Assembly: GCA_024233515.1 (NCBI GenBank)
Contig: JACKPO010000007.1
Coordinates: 31,516-95,515 of the forward strand
Length of the DNA: 64,000 nt
Reading direction: 5' to 3'
Source of the DNA: Chlamydiales bacterium
Lineage (GTDB): Bacteria; Chlamydiota; Chlamydiia; Chlamydiales; Simkaniaceae
In this document: positions 9,424 to 19,063 of the stretch, one piece after another
Numbering within the stretch: position 1 is the stretch's first letter
Layout: each line of letters opens with the position of its first letter
Position numbers and translations under genes: made by a program
Notes under the pieces: generated by a model
Told to the model about the DNA's origin: nothing
Database searches by the model: none
The model's input: only the letters and a program-made list of their open reading frames with translations

Positions 9424-11003
9424 TAGGTCTTTGCAGCAAGGAACGCTTCGAGGTTTCCATCGAAAACCTGAATTCCATTCTTCTCGATCGAGATGATTTT
9501 AGTTGCAAAATCATTGATGAGGTCTCGGTCATGTGCTGCAACAATCGCCGTTCCTTGGAACTCAGAAAGTCCCCAGCCCAGGGCGGAGACCGCTTCAAGA
9601 TCGAGGTGATTATTCGGTTCGTCAAAGAGGAGGGTATTGTGGTTGTTTAGGAGGAGAGCAGCAAAGATAAGGCGTGCGGTTTCACCTCCAGAAAGTTTAG
9701 AAACCTCCTTAAAGGCATCATCACCACCAAAAAGCATTTTTCCCATCACGCCGCGGATCTCTTGGTCGTAAGCGCCAGGCTTGAACCGCTTTAGCCAATC
9801 AAATCCTTGGATTTTTTCCGTTTTATCAATGAAGTCTTCATGATTTTGAGGGAAGTAGCCGATGTCAACCTGATGCCCTACCTCAATCGTTCCGCTATCA
9901 GGCTCAAGCTTTCCAGCAAGCATCTTAAGGAGGGTCGTTTTTCCGATTCCGTTTGTTCCGATAATGGCGACCTTATCGCCTCGCATGATCTCAATGGAAA
10001 AGTCTTTAATCACTTGGTTGTCATCGAAAGCTTTGCTGATCCCCTCGACTTTTAGCACCACTTTTCCTGATTGTTTTTCAGGAGGGGTGAAGCGGATGTA
10101 GGGGCGTTGGATATTTGACTGTTTGAGCTCTTGCGGCTGGAGACGTTTAATTTCTCTGACTCTTGATTGCACTTGAGACGCGCGGGTTCCGGCGCCAAAT
10201 TTTGCGACAAACTCTTTGAGTTGGGCAATCTTCTTTTCTTTCGACTTTGCATCTTGTTCTGCACGTTGACGCACTGCTGTTTTGGCCACGAGCATCTCAT
10301 CATAGTTGCCAGGATAGATAATAATCGTGTCGTAGTCGATGTCAGCAATATGTGTAGTGACACTATTCAGGAAGTGGCGGTCGTGAGAAACAACAATCAA
10401 CGTTCCATTGTAATTATGGAGAAACTCTTCCAGCCAGCCGATCGATCCAAGGTCTAAGTGGTTCGTTGGTTCGTCTAGGAGGAGAGCTTCAGGATCCCCA
10501 AAGAGGGCCTGACAAAGGAGAACTCTGAACTGGAGGTCACTTGGAAGCTCATGCATCTTCTTTTCATGAAACTCAGAATCGATTCCCATCCCAACCAGCA
10601 GGACTTCAGCATCTGATTCGGCGCTATATCCATCTTCCTCAGCAACGATTTCTTCTAGATCGCCCAGCTTCATTCCGATTTCATCGGTCATCTCTTGTTC
10701 ATAGAGCATATCCCGTTCGACCATCGTCTTCCATAGCCGCTCGTTCCCCATGATCACAGCATCAAGGACCCGTGCATCTTTAAACTCTTCGATGTTCTGG
10801 CGGAGAAATCCGACCTTTTTGGGGAGGGAAACGGTCCCAGACGTTGGGTCTTCGACCCCCATCATTATTTTCAGGAGGGTAGATTTTCCCGCACCGTTTG
10901 GCCCCGTGAGTCCATAACGGTTGCCAGGGTTAAATGTTGCGCTTACATCATCAAAAAGGACGCGCGTTCCTATCTTCTTTGAAATCTTATCTAGAGTAAC
11001 CAT
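9423..11003 (-). CDS. ABC-F family ATPase (ribosome-associated type)
   Basis: This soluble protein of about 526 aa contains two ABC nucleotide-binding domains and no membrane segments. Walker A motifs are GPNGAGKSTL (N-terminal) and GTNGIGKTTL (C-terminal). Walker B motifs are LLLDEPTNHLDL and LLFDEPNNHLDL. The second ABC signature is LSGGETARL; the first (HELPSDLQFR) is degenerate. A charged linker between the domains fits the P-site tRNA-interacting motif of ABC-F translation factors; organisation is closest to YbiT. The in-frame region extends to 11045, but ATG at 11003 (MVTLDKISKK) is the conserved start. It corresponds to CT348 in gene order, next to xerC. Confidence 0.93.
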   Translation of the reverse strand: MVTLDKISKKIGTRVLFDDVSATFNPGNRYGLTGPNGAGKSTLLKIMMGVEDPTSGTVSLPKKVGFLRQNIEEFKDARVLDAVIMGNERLWKTMVERDMLYEQEMTDEIGMKLGDLEEIVAEEDGYSAESDAEVLLVGMGIDSEFHEKKMHELPSDLQFRVLLCQALFGDPEALLLDEPTNHLDLGSIGWLEEFLHNYNGTLIVVSHDRHFLNSVTTHIADIDYDTIIIYPGNYDEMLVAKTAVRQRAEQDAKSKEKKIAQLKEFVAKFGAGTRASQVQSRVREIKRLQPQELKQSNIQRPYIRFTPPEKQSGKVVLKVEGISKAFDDNQVIKDFSIEIMRGDKVAIIGTNGIGKTTLLKMLAGKLEPDSGTIEVGHQVDIGYFPQNHEDFIDKTEKIQGFDWLKRFKPGAYDQEIRGVMGKMLFGGDDAFKEVSKLSGGETARLIFAALLLNNHNTLLFDEPNNHLDLEAVSALGWGLSEFQGTAIVAAHDRDLINDFATKIISIEKNGIQVFDGNLEAFLAAKT

Positions 11004-11063
11004 GGGCGAGAGTGTAACAAATCTTCCTTGAAGTGACAAGGGCAATTCGTTAAATTTAGGAGT

Positions 11064-11969
11064 ATGAAACTAAGAAAGTCAATTCAAGAATTTATTCACC
11101 ACCTTGAGGTCGTGAAAAATGCCTCGGAACATACACTGAGAAATTACCGTCTCGATTTGAAAGCGTTTGAAGCCTACGTTGAAAAACAGCCGATCGATAA
11201 GAAGGTGATCCGTGGTTATTTGGCTCATGTGCAGAAAAAAGGAGCCTCCAAAAGGACGGCTCTCCGCCATCTTTCTTCGATCCGTTCCCTTTTTAAGTAT
11301 CTTTTGAAAGAAAAAAAGATCAAAGACAGCCCCGCTGCAGAAATCGGCAGCCCCAAACTCGATAAACCGATCCCGAAAGCGCTCTCTTATCCAGAAGTTG
11401 AGGCGCTCTTCAATCAGCCCGACACAGAAGAACTCTTAGGGCTGCGTGATCGGTGTATCATGGAGCTTTTCTACAGTTCCGGTCTCCGGATTAGTGAGCT
11501 TGCAGGGCTCAATCGCTCTGATTTTAACTTTCGTGGTCGCTCTCTTCGTGTTCGAGGAAAAGGAAAAAAGGAACGGATCGTTCCCATCACACAAAACGTT
11601 GCGAAGTGGATTCAATCCTATCTTAGTGATCAGAGGCGCTATGAAGAAGGAAAACCCCATACCCAAAAAGACCCCGATGCCATTTTTCTCAATAAATGGG
11701 GGAGTCGCCTCACCACTCGGTCAATCGACCGCCTTTTCAAAAATTATCTCCGTCAAAGTGGGCTGGCAGGGAATATTACCCCTCACACGATACGCCATAC
11801 CATTGCGACCCACTGGCTTGAAAAGGGGATGGACCTAAAAACAATCCAGGTTCTTCTTGGTCACTCTTCTCTAGGAACGACCACGATCTACACCCGCGTC
11901 TCCACAAAGCTTAAGCGAGAAGTCTACGAACGCTCCCATCCGCGGGCAAAAAAAAGCGCCAACAAATAA
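11064..11969 (+). CDS. xerC: XerC-type tyrosine recombinase
   Basis: This 301-aa protein is a tyrosine recombinase that with XerD resolves chromosome dimers at dif. It has an N-terminal SAM-like core-binding domain (about 1-90) and a catalytic domain with the Arg of SSGLRISELAGL, the HTIRHTIATHWL box (HxxR), LLGHSSLGTTTIYT and the nucleophilic Tyr near TIYTRVS. Length is typical. It is divergent from the ABC-F gene and matches CT347 in chlamydial order. The last codons (KKSANK) also encode half of the minus-strand terminator of rnpB, a compact overlap of coding and terminator sequence. Confidence 0.92.
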   Translation: MKLRKSIQEFIHHLEVVKNASEHTLRNYRLDLKAFEAYVEKQPIDKKVIRGYLAHVQKKGASKRTALRHLSSIRSLFKYLLKEKKIKDSPAAEIGSPKLDKPIPKALSYPEVEALFNQPDTEELLGLRDRCIMELFYSSGLRISELAGLNRSDFNFRGRSLRVRGKGKKERIVPITQNVAKWIQSYLSDQRRYEEGKPHTQKDPDAIFLNKWGSRLTTRSIDRLFKNYLRQSGLAGNITPHTIRHTIATHWLEKGMDLKTIQVLLGHSSLGTTTIYTRVSTKLKREVYERSHPRAKKSANK

Positions 11970-11980
11970 ATTGTTGGCGC
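11948..11980 (-). terminator. Rho-independent terminator of rnpB, overlapping the xerC 3' end
   Basis: Read on the minus strand, a perfect 10-bp stem (GCGCCAACAA against TTGTTGGCGC, loop of 5) is followed directly by eight T residues. It lies just downstream of the RNase P RNA 3' end and covers the last codons and stop of xerC. Confidence 0.85.
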
Positions 11981-11989
11981 CTAAAATTC

Positions 11990-12399
11990 CCGGAGGGGGA
12001 GTAAGCCGGATTCTGTCCTCTGCATGCTGCAGGTTGCAATCATTCATCTAGGGACCTTATTGCTAAGATCCTCGAGCGACTGTGAAAGAGCATCGCTTGC
12101 GAAAAACATGGCGTTCTCTTTTCTTGCTTCAAGTGGGGTTTGCAGTCGCTCCCTCCTTGCGGAGGGAGGGCTAGGTCCTAAACCTAGCATTTCACCCTGT
12201 CTAACGCCCAGTGTCTAGTCCCAAAAATCCTTTAAAGGATTTTTGGGACTTAGACACTAGGCACTAGCGGAATATTTTCTGTTGCACTTTCCGTGGCCTT
12301 ACGGCCCCCAGCCTTTCGCTGGCACCTTTTTCTCTGAAGTCCGGACTTTCCTCTCCTTAAGAAGCAGTACTCCTTAAGCAGCGATTGCATCCCACTCCG
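11990..12399 (-). ncRNA. rnpB: RNase P RNA (bacterial type A)
   Basis: The minus strand encodes the catalytic RNA of RNase P, which matures tRNA 5' ends. Conserved elements are readable: 5' GAGGAAAGTCCGGAC (P4 region), GTGCAACAG, and the 3' ACAGAATCCGGCTTA block. The P1 helix pairs CGGAG at 12399-12395 with CTCCG at 11995-11991, which sets the ends. An unusually long near-perfect hairpin (12210-12258) occupies the P12 position. A rho-independent terminator follows. Identity is clear from these signatures; exact ends are estimated. Confidence 0.93.
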
Positions 12400-12413
12400 T
12401 AGTAAGTAACTTC

Positions 12414-13181
12414 TTACGCTTTCACTGTGCGACGGCGACGACGCTTTGTCTGAACAGTGGTTCCTTCGACAGCTTCGCTCTCTTGCCAGAAGTGGATCCG
12501 TGAGCAGTGCTCACAGAAGACAACGGCTTCTCCTTTTCTCACGAGGTTTTCGTGTTGGAGGGTGAGGGCAATATGGCAACCGCTACAGGTCCGATTTTCA
12601 ATCGGCACAATCACGCGATCTTTTTTATTGCGAAGGAGTCTTTCGTAAATTTTGAGGCTTTCAGGATCTGCACCTGCGACTAGGGAGTCCCGCTCCGTCT
12701 TGAGTTGTTGCCCTTCTTCGTTGATCTGGTCAATGCTTGATTTGATCTCTTTCTCAAGCTCAATACTGTTTGTTTCAGAAGCGGCAAGGCTGTCTTTAAT
12801 TTTTTCTAGGATTTCTTCTTCAGCAACCTTTCGATCGAGGATGTTAGAGGTTTGCGTTTCGAGAGCGACTTTTTCTCTTTCAACGGTGGTCATTTCTTGG
12901 GTCAGAGCATTGAATTCTTCGACCTTTTTGACGCTAGACTGTTGAGATTCAAGCTTTTTATATTTATCAGTTAAAGATTGGATTTTTTCTTCGAGGCCGT
13001 TGACTTGTTTTTCGATCTCTTTGATCTCTTCTTCTTTAAGGTGGAGCTGTTCTTTAAGCTCAATACGGAGAGATTCGATCTGCTTAAGCTCTCCCTGACG
13101 CTGTTTTTTTACGCGCATCAGCCGGATCATCTTAATATCAAGTTCTTGAATGTCAAGTAGTGGCTTTAGTCCTTTTTGCAT
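12414..13181 (-). CDS. Coiled-coil zinc-ribbon protein (CT398-like)
   Basis: This 255-aa protein begins with a long charged coiled-coil hairpin (about 1-190). It ends in a four-cysteine zinc ribbon, CSGCHIAL at about 201 and CEHCSRIHFW about 24 residues later, followed by a basic tail (KRRRRRT). This architecture matches the DUF164/zinc-ribbon family including C. trachomatis CT398, which has been reported to bind sigma-54 and T3SS cytoplasmic components. A role linking secretion and transcription is therefore possible here but inferred. It lies just upstream of rnpB on the same strand, 15 bp from its 5' end. Confidence 0.8.
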   Translation of the reverse strand: MQKGLKPLLDIQELDIKMIRLMRVKKQRQGELKQIESLRIELKEQLHLKEEEIKEIEKQVNGLEEKIQSLTDKYKKLESQQSSVKKVEEFNALTQEMTTVEREKVALETQTSNILDRKVAEEEILEKIKDSLAASETNSIELEKEIKSSIDQINEEGQQLKTERDSLVAGADPESLKIYERLLRNKKDRVIVPIENRTCSGCHIALTLQHENLVRKGEAVVFCEHCSRIHFWQESEAVEGTTVQTKRRRRRTVKA

Positions 13182-13343
13182 TTAGCTCTTCCTATCTATT
13201 TCGATACTTATCTATCCTACCCCCTCAGCCGAAATTTCTCAAGCATTATCTGCGTTTTGATAGGAATTCTTTGAGAAGAAATAATTGTAATAATCTTAAG
13301 GTTTAGGGATAATGTTTGGAGAAAAATTAAGTTTGGGGTTTTT

Positions 13344-14780
13344 GTGGAGCATTTGAGCAACATTCAATTTAATACTTTAGGAAGGTGGGCAATCGGAGCC
13401 TCTCTATTGCATGGGATGGGAGCCATCACGCAAAAAAAAGGGTTTGGGGTCTTTGCAATGCCTTTCCACTATCAAGTCCTTCATGAGTTTATTCAACCCT
13501 TTTATCTAGAAGAGGATTATGCTGTTCTTTCTTCGGCTTTTCTGCTCTATTCAGGAGTCGGTTTGTTATCAGAGGGGATTGTGCGATCTTCAACGGACAA
13601 AGAACGTCAGAGTAACAAACAGCTCAAGGCAATTCATGCTCTGAATGAGATGGTCATTCTTGCCTCATTTGTTACGACTGTCGTGGCGGCTTTCCTTGCC
13701 GTTGAAGGGAAAAGGCTCTGTACCACAGCAGCAACGATTCATGCCCTTTGTTACTTGCAACGATTTTACTATGAGACGGCTTACATTGAGCAGCAACCCT
13801 CATCCAAAGATCATGTTCTTGGGTTTCTCACCGATGTGACAAAGGATCTCAAGGAAGGTGAGGTAGAGTATCAGGGAAGAGAAAAACTCTTCGAGAAATT
13901 TATGTCGGTACTAAGAATTGATATCCAGGCCAATAATCCTTGTTTAATCGGGGATGCTGGTTCGGGAAAAACAGAGCTAGTCCGTCATCTCGCTCGGAGC
14001 ATTTTAAGAGGAAAGTTGAAGGACTTTGAAGGGTGGACAGTCTATTCGACAAATAGCAAAATGCTGATGGAAAATACAATGTATGTTGGTCAGCTTCAGG
14101 CCAAAGTAAACGATCTTTTCCGGTTTCTGAAAGGGAAGAAAGCGATTGTTTTCATTGATGAGATTCATCAAGCCTTATCAGATGGACGGTCGCAGAATGC
14201 GCCAGACTCGACGCTAGCAGAAGCTCTATTAGTTCATATGACAGACCCTAACATTAGAATCATTGCTGCAACGACCTTTGATCATTATGAAAAACTCTAT
14301 TCAAATGAGCCTCTTCGGCAAAGGTTTCAAAGAGTTGTGATGCCTCGGATGACAAAAGAGCTTAGAGGTCAAATTCTCACGAAACATCTTGAAAAAATCG
14401 CTAAAAAACACCCTAAATTAAAATTGCCCCAAAACTTTGTTGAGTGCGTGTTTAAAGCTAATGCATTGATGGGGGAGTTTGGGCTTCGCTCGGATATTGC
14501 CCGTCTTTACTTAACGGCTCAAAGAATGGAACAGTTCAACCAGTCCATGGAAGAGGTTCTTGAGGACGAGTTCCAGGATTATATTGACTTCAAACTCCAG
14601 CGGCTATTCGAGATCCCTGAGTTGATCCCTGATGATTTGATCGAGCAAATAGCCACTATTGCCAAGCAAAAAAAATTAGAGTTTGGAGGGACGGTTAGTG
14701 TTTTCAACATGATCTTAGAAAAGATCCGTACAGAGAAAATGCAAACTCTTGATTGGGAGTCACTACTCAAATCGATTTAG
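13344..14780 (+). CDS. Membrane-anchored AAA+ ATPase (ClpB/ClpA N-domain-like), paralogue 1
   Basis: This 478-aa protein has about 140 residues with several hydrophobic segments, then an AAA+ module like the first nucleotide-binding domain of ClpA/ClpB. Walker A is GDAGSGKTELVRHLA, Walker B is AIVFIDEIHQAL, sensor 1 is IIAATTFDHY and an arginine finger is likely at LRQRFQRVV. There is no second AAA domain or Clp protease-binding loop. The start is GTG with GGGG upstream. It is followed by a second gene of the same architecture (14858), so this is a tandem paralogue pair. Their role is unknown; a membrane-tethered remodelling function is inference. Confidence 0.75.
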   Translation: MEHLSNIQFNTLGRWAIGASLLHGMGAITQKKGFGVFAMPFHYQVLHEFIQPFYLEEDYAVLSSAFLLYSGVGLLSEGIVRSSTDKERQSNKQLKAIHALNEMVILASFVTTVVAAFLAVEGKRLCTTAATIHALCYLQRFYYETAYIEQQPSSKDHVLGFLTDVTKDLKEGEVEYQGREKLFEKFMSVLRIDIQANNPCLIGDAGSGKTELVRHLARSILRGKLKDFEGWTVYSTNSKMLMENTMYVGQLQAKVNDLFRFLKGKKAIVFIDEIHQALSDGRSQNAPDSTLAEALLVHMTDPNIRIIAATTFDHYEKLYSNEPLRQRFQRVVMPRMTKELRGQILTKHLEKIAKKHPKLKLPQNFVECVFKANALMGEFGLRSDIARLYLTAQRMEQFNQSMEEVLEDEFQDYIDFKLQRLFEIPELIPDDLIEQIATIAKQKKLEFGGTVSVFNMILEKIRTEKMQTLDWESLLKSI

Positions 14781-14857
14781 CAAATAGTAAATAATTTCTT
14801 GAGATTTTTTGAGGAGAAGTTTAGAATCCCGTGCCCTGATTTGGTGAGGGATGTCGC

Positions 14858-16078
14858 ATGCTGTCGAAAATCAACTTTGAAGATGTTGGGGGATTCGCCC
14901 TCTTAGGAGGGCTATTTCAGTTAGGGGCAAGGGGTGTCATCGAGACAGGCCTTTCAGATGGGGTGAAACAGAATGTGACGGTAGGCTGTCGCACCATGGG
15001 AATTCTTCTTCTGGAATGCGCGCTATATTATAGCTTCAGTCCCCGCCTTCAAAAACTTCACACAGTCGTCCACATGACAGGCTTTATTCTTTCTGCAGAA
15101 GTGGTGGGATTTGATGTCGGGGGAGAAATTAGAGGGCTTGATCGGACACGAAAAAGTGTGATTGGTTCTCATATTGCGGCAGAAATGATTTCACTCGGCG
15201 CCTTTGTCGCATCCGTTGTCGGGGTTGTTTTCTCCGATAAGCATCGCGAAGTTTGCGTCCTTTCTGCAGCGGTTCAACTTCTCTACTATGGACTCAAGTT
15301 TTACAAAGAGGTTCCCCATCTTGGAGAGAAAACGGTTGTAACGAGCATGCCCAATTTTGTGCGAGAAATCTCTAGAGAAGAAGATTCCTACATTGGTCGC
15401 CAAGAACTCATAGAGAGCGTTAGGGACTGTTTATACGCAGGAGAAAATGTCATCTTGAAAGGGAAGCCGGGGGTGGGGAAAACCCATCTCGCCAGTCATC
15501 TGAAGGAAGGGGCCTTGAGTGGGGAATATTCAGAACTGAAAGGTGTCAAAATCTTCCAAACCAATGCCAAAGATCTGATTGCAGGTGCTGGGATTATTGG
15601 AACCAAAGAACAAAGGGTTAAAGAGCTTTTTGGGTTTTTAAATCAATTTGAGCGTGTGATCCTTTTTGTCGATGAAATCTGGCAACTCGTTGGAACAGGA
15701 ATAGGGATGCATGGAAGCACCGACCTGGCAGGCGATTTTCTCACTGAGATTGAAGGAAGTAACATTTCAGTGATAGGGGCAACAACTCTTGACAAAGAGC
15801 ACTATTTAGTCAAGAACGGAGCCTTTAATGATCGCTTTGAATGGATCAAGGTTGAGGAGTTAACCTCTGAGGAACGGAAGCAAGTCTTGAAAAATGAGGT
15901 CAAAAGGTTAGCAGTTTCTATCCCGGATACCTACATTGAAAAGATGCCAGGCCAGGTCTCTTTAAGGGAGGCTAAGAGGAAAATTCGCCTCATTGCGGCC
16001 AGGATGAAACGGAGTGGGTTTGCCTTTGAACAAGCTCAACAAGCATTAACGACAACATCACACCAGAATAGAAAGTAG
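14858..16078 (+). CDS. Membrane-anchored AAA+ ATPase, paralogue 2
   Basis: This 406-aa protein repeats the plan of the preceding gene: about 150 residues with hydrophobic stretches, then one AAA+ domain. Walker A is GKPGVGKTHLASHL, Walker B is VILFVDEIWQLVG and sensor 1 is VIGATTLDKEHY, with FNDRFEWI as the probable arginine-finger region. His of the usual DEIH is replaced by Trp. The ATG has GAGGG 7 nt upstream. It starts 78 bp after paralogue 1, consistent with one transcript. Sequence divergence between the pair suggests specialisation, perhaps as hetero-oligomer partners (inference). Confidence 0.72.
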   Translation: MLSKINFEDVGGFALLGGLFQLGARGVIETGLSDGVKQNVTVGCRTMGILLLECALYYSFSPRLQKLHTVVHMTGFILSAEVVGFDVGGEIRGLDRTRKSVIGSHIAAEMISLGAFVASVVGVVFSDKHREVCVLSAAVQLLYYGLKFYKEVPHLGEKTVVTSMPNFVREISREEDSYIGRQELIESVRDCLYAGENVILKGKPGVGKTHLASHLKEGALSGEYSELKGVKIFQTNAKDLIAGAGIIGTKEQRVKELFGFLNQFERVILFVDEIWQLVGTGIGMHGSTDLAGDFLTEIEGSNISVIGATTLDKEHYLVKNGAFNDRFEWIKVEELTSEERKQVLKNEVKRLAVSIPDTYIEKMPGQVSLREAKRKIRLIAARMKRSGFAFEQAQQALTTTSHQNRK

Positions 16079-16131
16079 CGCGATAGTCGCTCTTCCGTTA
16101 TAATGATTGATTGAACGTGTGGAGACCCCCA

Positions 16132-17637
16132 ATGAAATTTTTATCTCACTATTTTGAAAAAGTTCCCCCAGAAGAGAGAGACGCTTCGGCGATTGCCTAT
16201 TTTGCCTCTTTGGATCACATCAGCCAGAACAACCCAGAAGTGGCTGGGGCGATTGTGAAGGAGCTGAAAGATCAACGAGCTTACCTAAAGCTGATTGCTT
16301 CTGAAAATTATTCCTCTTTAGCAACCCAACTCACCATGGGAAACCTGTTGACCGACAAATACAGTGAGGGGTACCCATTTCACCGCTTTTATGCTGGATG
16401 TGACAACGTTGATACGGTTGAAGCCCTTGCTGTGGAAGAGCTCAAGAAGCTTTTTGGTGCAGAACACGGATATGTGCAACCCCACTCCGGCGCCGATGCA
16501 AACTTGGTGGCCTTCTGGTCCATTTTAGTACAGCGTGTGCAGAATAAAGAGGTCGAAAAACTGGGGAAGAAAAGTTTAGATGATCTGACTCCTGAAGAAT
16601 ATGAGCGGATCCGTATGCTGATGCTTCAGCAAAAAATGATGGGGCTGGCTCTTGATTCCGGGGGACACTTAACCCACGGGTTTAAGCAAAATGTCTCCTC
16701 AAAAATGATGCAAGTTGCCTCTTATGGGGTGGATCGTCAAACAGAGCTTATGGATTATAAGGTCATTGAAACGCAGGCCATGCGGGAAAAGCCAACGATT
16801 CTTGTAGCTGGTTATTCTGCCTACCCTCGTCTCGTTAACTTTGCAAAGATGAAAGAGATCGCAGAGAAATGTGGCGCCGTTTTCCTTGTGGATATGGCTC
16901 ATTTCTCTGGTTTGGTTGCAGGGAAAGCCTTAACAGGGGAATATGACCCGATCCCTTATGCTGATATTGTCACCTCAACCACCCACAAAACCCTTCGTGG
17001 TCCGCGTGGAGGGATGATCCTCTGCAAAAATGAATGGAAAGAGGTGATCGATAAAGGATGTCCTCTTGTCTTAGGGGGACCTCTTCCTCACGTGATGGCG
17101 GCAAAAGCCGTGGCATTCAGAGAGGCGCGCCAAGAAAATTTCCGCACCTATGCAAAACAAATCATTGCCAACGCGCAAGCGATGGCTGAACAACTTGTCC
17201 TGCGAGGGGCGAAACTTTTCACCGGTGGAACCGATAACCATCTCCTTGTGATGGATGTCATGACAAGTTTTGGTCTAACAGGAAGGCAAGCAGAAACCGC
17301 AATGCGCGAAGCGCTCATGACTGTCAATCGCAATGCGATCCCAAATGATGAGAATGGCGCATGGTATACTTCTGGAGTCCGGATTGGAACACCCGCCCTA
17401 ACAAGTCGTGGATTAAAAGAGAAAGAAATGCGACAGATTGCCGATTTAATGTACAATCTGTTAAAAGCAACAAAAGCGAAGGTTGTTGAAAAGACAGGAA
17501 TACCGGGTAAAGCAAAAGTCGATCTTGATGCCCAGGTGTTAGAAAAAACAAAAGAAGAAGTCTCAGGAATGCTAGGGAATTTCCCCCTTTATCCTGAACT
17601 CAAATCGCTCGAAGAAACAGTAAAAGTAACGTTATAA
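16132..17637 (+). CDS. glyA: Serine hydroxymethyltransferase
   Basis: This enzyme of about 501 aa interconverts serine and glycine using tetrahydrofolate and PLP, supplying one-carbon units. The PLP lysine lies in VTSTTHKTLRGPRGG. Other family blocks are LIASENYSS, YAGCDNVDTVE and VDMAHFSGLVAG. It is longer than the usual 415-430 aa because of an insert at about residues 145-185 (EVEKLGKKSLDDLTPEEYER), a form also known in chlamydial GlyA (about 497 aa). An upstream in-frame TTG exists at 16111, but the ATG at 16132 has TGGAGA correctly spaced. It leads a glyA-clpP-dapF-ald-SNF2 run. Confidence 0.94.
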   Translation: MKFLSHYFEKVPPEERDASAIAYFASLDHISQNNPEVAGAIVKELKDQRAYLKLIASENYSSLATQLTMGNLLTDKYSEGYPFHRFYAGCDNVDTVEALAVEELKKLFGAEHGYVQPHSGADANLVAFWSILVQRVQNKEVEKLGKKSLDDLTPEEYERIRMLMLQQKMMGLALDSGGHLTHGFKQNVSSKMMQVASYGVDRQTELMDYKVIETQAMREKPTILVAGYSAYPRLVNFAKMKEIAEKCGAVFLVDMAHFSGLVAGKALTGEYDPIPYADIVTSTTHKTLRGPRGGMILCKNEWKEVIDKGCPLVLGGPLPHVMAAKAVAFREARQENFRTYAKQIIANAQAMAEQLVLRGAKLFTGGTDNHLLVMDVMTSFGLTGRQAETAMREALMTVNRNAIPNDENGAWYTSGVRIGTPALTSRGLKEKEMRQIADLMYNLLKATKAKVVEKTGIPGKAKVDLDAQVLEKTKEEVSGMLGNFPLYPELKSLEETVKVTL

Positions 17638-17646
17638 GGATAAAAG

Positions 17647-18261
17647 ATGGCCACTCAATTTGAATCTCTCGGATGTGAAGATGAAGGAAAATCCAAACCT
17701 TTCGATGCAAAGGTTGAAGAACTTCTTCTCAAAAAGAGGCGGATCTTTTTCTCTTCAGCCGTATCTGACGAAAGTGCAAAAGATGCTATCCGCAAGCTCT
17801 GGTATCTAGAACATACTGCACCGGGCGAACCGATCCTTTTTGTTATCAATTCTCCTGGGGGGTCTGTCGACTCTGGGTTTGCAATCTGGGATCAGATCAT
17901 GATGATCACCTCTCCGGTGACAACTCTTGTCACAGGGCTTGCAGCCTCCATGGGATCGATCTTAAGTCTTGCTGCAGCTCCTGGCAGGCGATTTGCATCG
18001 AAAAATGCGCGGATCATGATTCACCAACCGCTCATCTCTGGAGTGATTCAAGGGCAAGCGACAGACCTGGAGATTCAAGCCAAAGAGATCATCAAAACAC
18101 GAAAGCAAATTGTCGATGTTTATGCCAAAGCGACAGGGAAAGATTCTGCTCTTATTGAAAAAACAATCGATCGTGATACATGGATGAGCTCTCAAGAAGC
18201 AAAAGATTTTGGACTCCTTGATGGCATCGTCGGATCTTACAAAGAGCTAGGCTTTGAATGA
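17647..18261 (+). CDS. clpP: ClpP-type ATP-dependent protease proteolytic subunit
   Basis: This 204-aa subunit forms the ClpP tetradecamer peptidase. The catalytic serine is in [15 protein letters not shown] and the histidine in [12 protein letters not shown]; the aspartate is expected near [12 protein letters not shown] glycine-rich strand ([15 protein letters not shown]) is typical. The N-terminus is about 25 residues from the fold start, with no long propeptide. Position between glyA and dapF equals C. trachomatis CT431 (ClpP1) as I recall. AAGGA precedes the ATG 9 bp after glyA. Chlamydiae usually encode two ClpP; the partner is not in this window. Confidence 0.93.
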   Translation: MATQFESLGCEDEGKSKPFDAKVEELLLKKRRIFFSSAVSDESAKDAIRKLWYLEHTAPGEPILFVINSPGGSVDSGFAIWDQIMMITSPVTTLVTGLAASMGSILSLAAAPGRRFASKNARIMIHQPLISGVIQGQATDLEIQAKEIIKTRKQIVDVYAKATGKDSALIEKTIDRDTWMSSQEAKDFGLLDGIVGSYKELGFE

Positions 18262-19063
18262 CGTTAAAGTTAACGAACGGGGATTGGGTCTCAAAAGTGC
18301 TAGCGCTAGCGAATTCACGTTCTCTAAGTATCATGGGACAGGAAATGACTTCATCTTGATCGATGATCGAGAAGAGGTCTTTCCGGTTTGTCCCGAAATC
18401 ATCACACAGCTTTGTCATCCTAAATATGGAATTGGAACCGATGGTTTGATTCTTTTACGCTCTTCGGATGAAGGGGACTTTAGGATGCGCATCTTTAACA
18501 AAGATGGCTCGGAAGCAGAGATGTGTGGTAATGGTCTCAGGTGTTTGATTCAGTTTATTCGCGATTTAGGGGTCGATCAAGAGTCATTTAAGATTGAAAC
18601 AATGAAAAAAATCTACCCCTGCAGCATTAAAAACGGCCAGGTTTTTGTGGAGATGGGAATCCCTAAGATTTTGGAAAAAATGGGCTCAGACATTCTTCTC
18701 GAAGTGGGTGTCCCTCATTTTGTTACTTTTGCTGAGGATCTTGCAGAGTTTGATGAAGAGGCACCGAAGAAATTTTCTGATTTGGGAGTAAATATCAACT
18801 ATGCTAAACTCGAACCTTTTCGCGTCATTAGGATGCGCACTTTTGAAAGAGGTGTAGAAGAAGAAACATACTCTTGTGGAAGTGGAGCAACTGCAACAGC
18901 TTTTGCAGCATGGATGAAGTTTGGCCTTTCTGGCCCTGTCACGATTGTGTTTGGATCAGGGGAAGAGCTTCAATTTGAAATTGCGTTAGAAAATCAAGAC
19001 CTCATAGGGATTACGATGTCGGGGGATGTCGCCTACGTCTTTGAAGGAAAGGTTCGAATATGA
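18254..19063 (+). CDS. dapF: Diaminopimelate epimerase
   Basis: This 269-aa protein epimerises LL- to meso-diaminopimelate in the lysine and peptidoglycan pathway. Both catalytic cysteines are visible, in [11 protein letters not shown] and [11 protein letters not shown], and the N-terminal signature is [13 protein letters not shown]. The reading frame is open from a TTG at 18254 overlapping the clpP stop. A second TTG lies about 10 codons on, and no in-frame ATG precedes the conserved core, so the start is a non-ATG codon. It corresponds to CT430 in order. Its 3' end overlaps ald by 4 bp. Confidence 0.93.
   Translation: MNDVKVNERGLGLKSASASEFTFSKYHGTGNDFILIDDREEVFPVCPEIITQLCHPKYGIGTDGLILLRSSDEGDFRMRIFNKDGSEAEMCGNGLRCLIQFIRDLGVDQESFKIETMKKIYPCSIKNGQVFVEMGIPKILEKMGSDILLEVGVPHFVTFAEDLAEFDEEAPKKFSDLGVNINYAKLEPFRVIRMRTFERGVEEETYSCGSGATATAFAAWMKFGLSGPVTIVFGSGEELQFEIALENQDLIGITMSGDVAYVFEGKVRI

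Noticed and set aside
11004..11045. Longer start for the ABC-F protein
   Set aside because: It would need a TTG start and adds 14 residues not typical of the family; ATG at 11003 begins the conserved domain.
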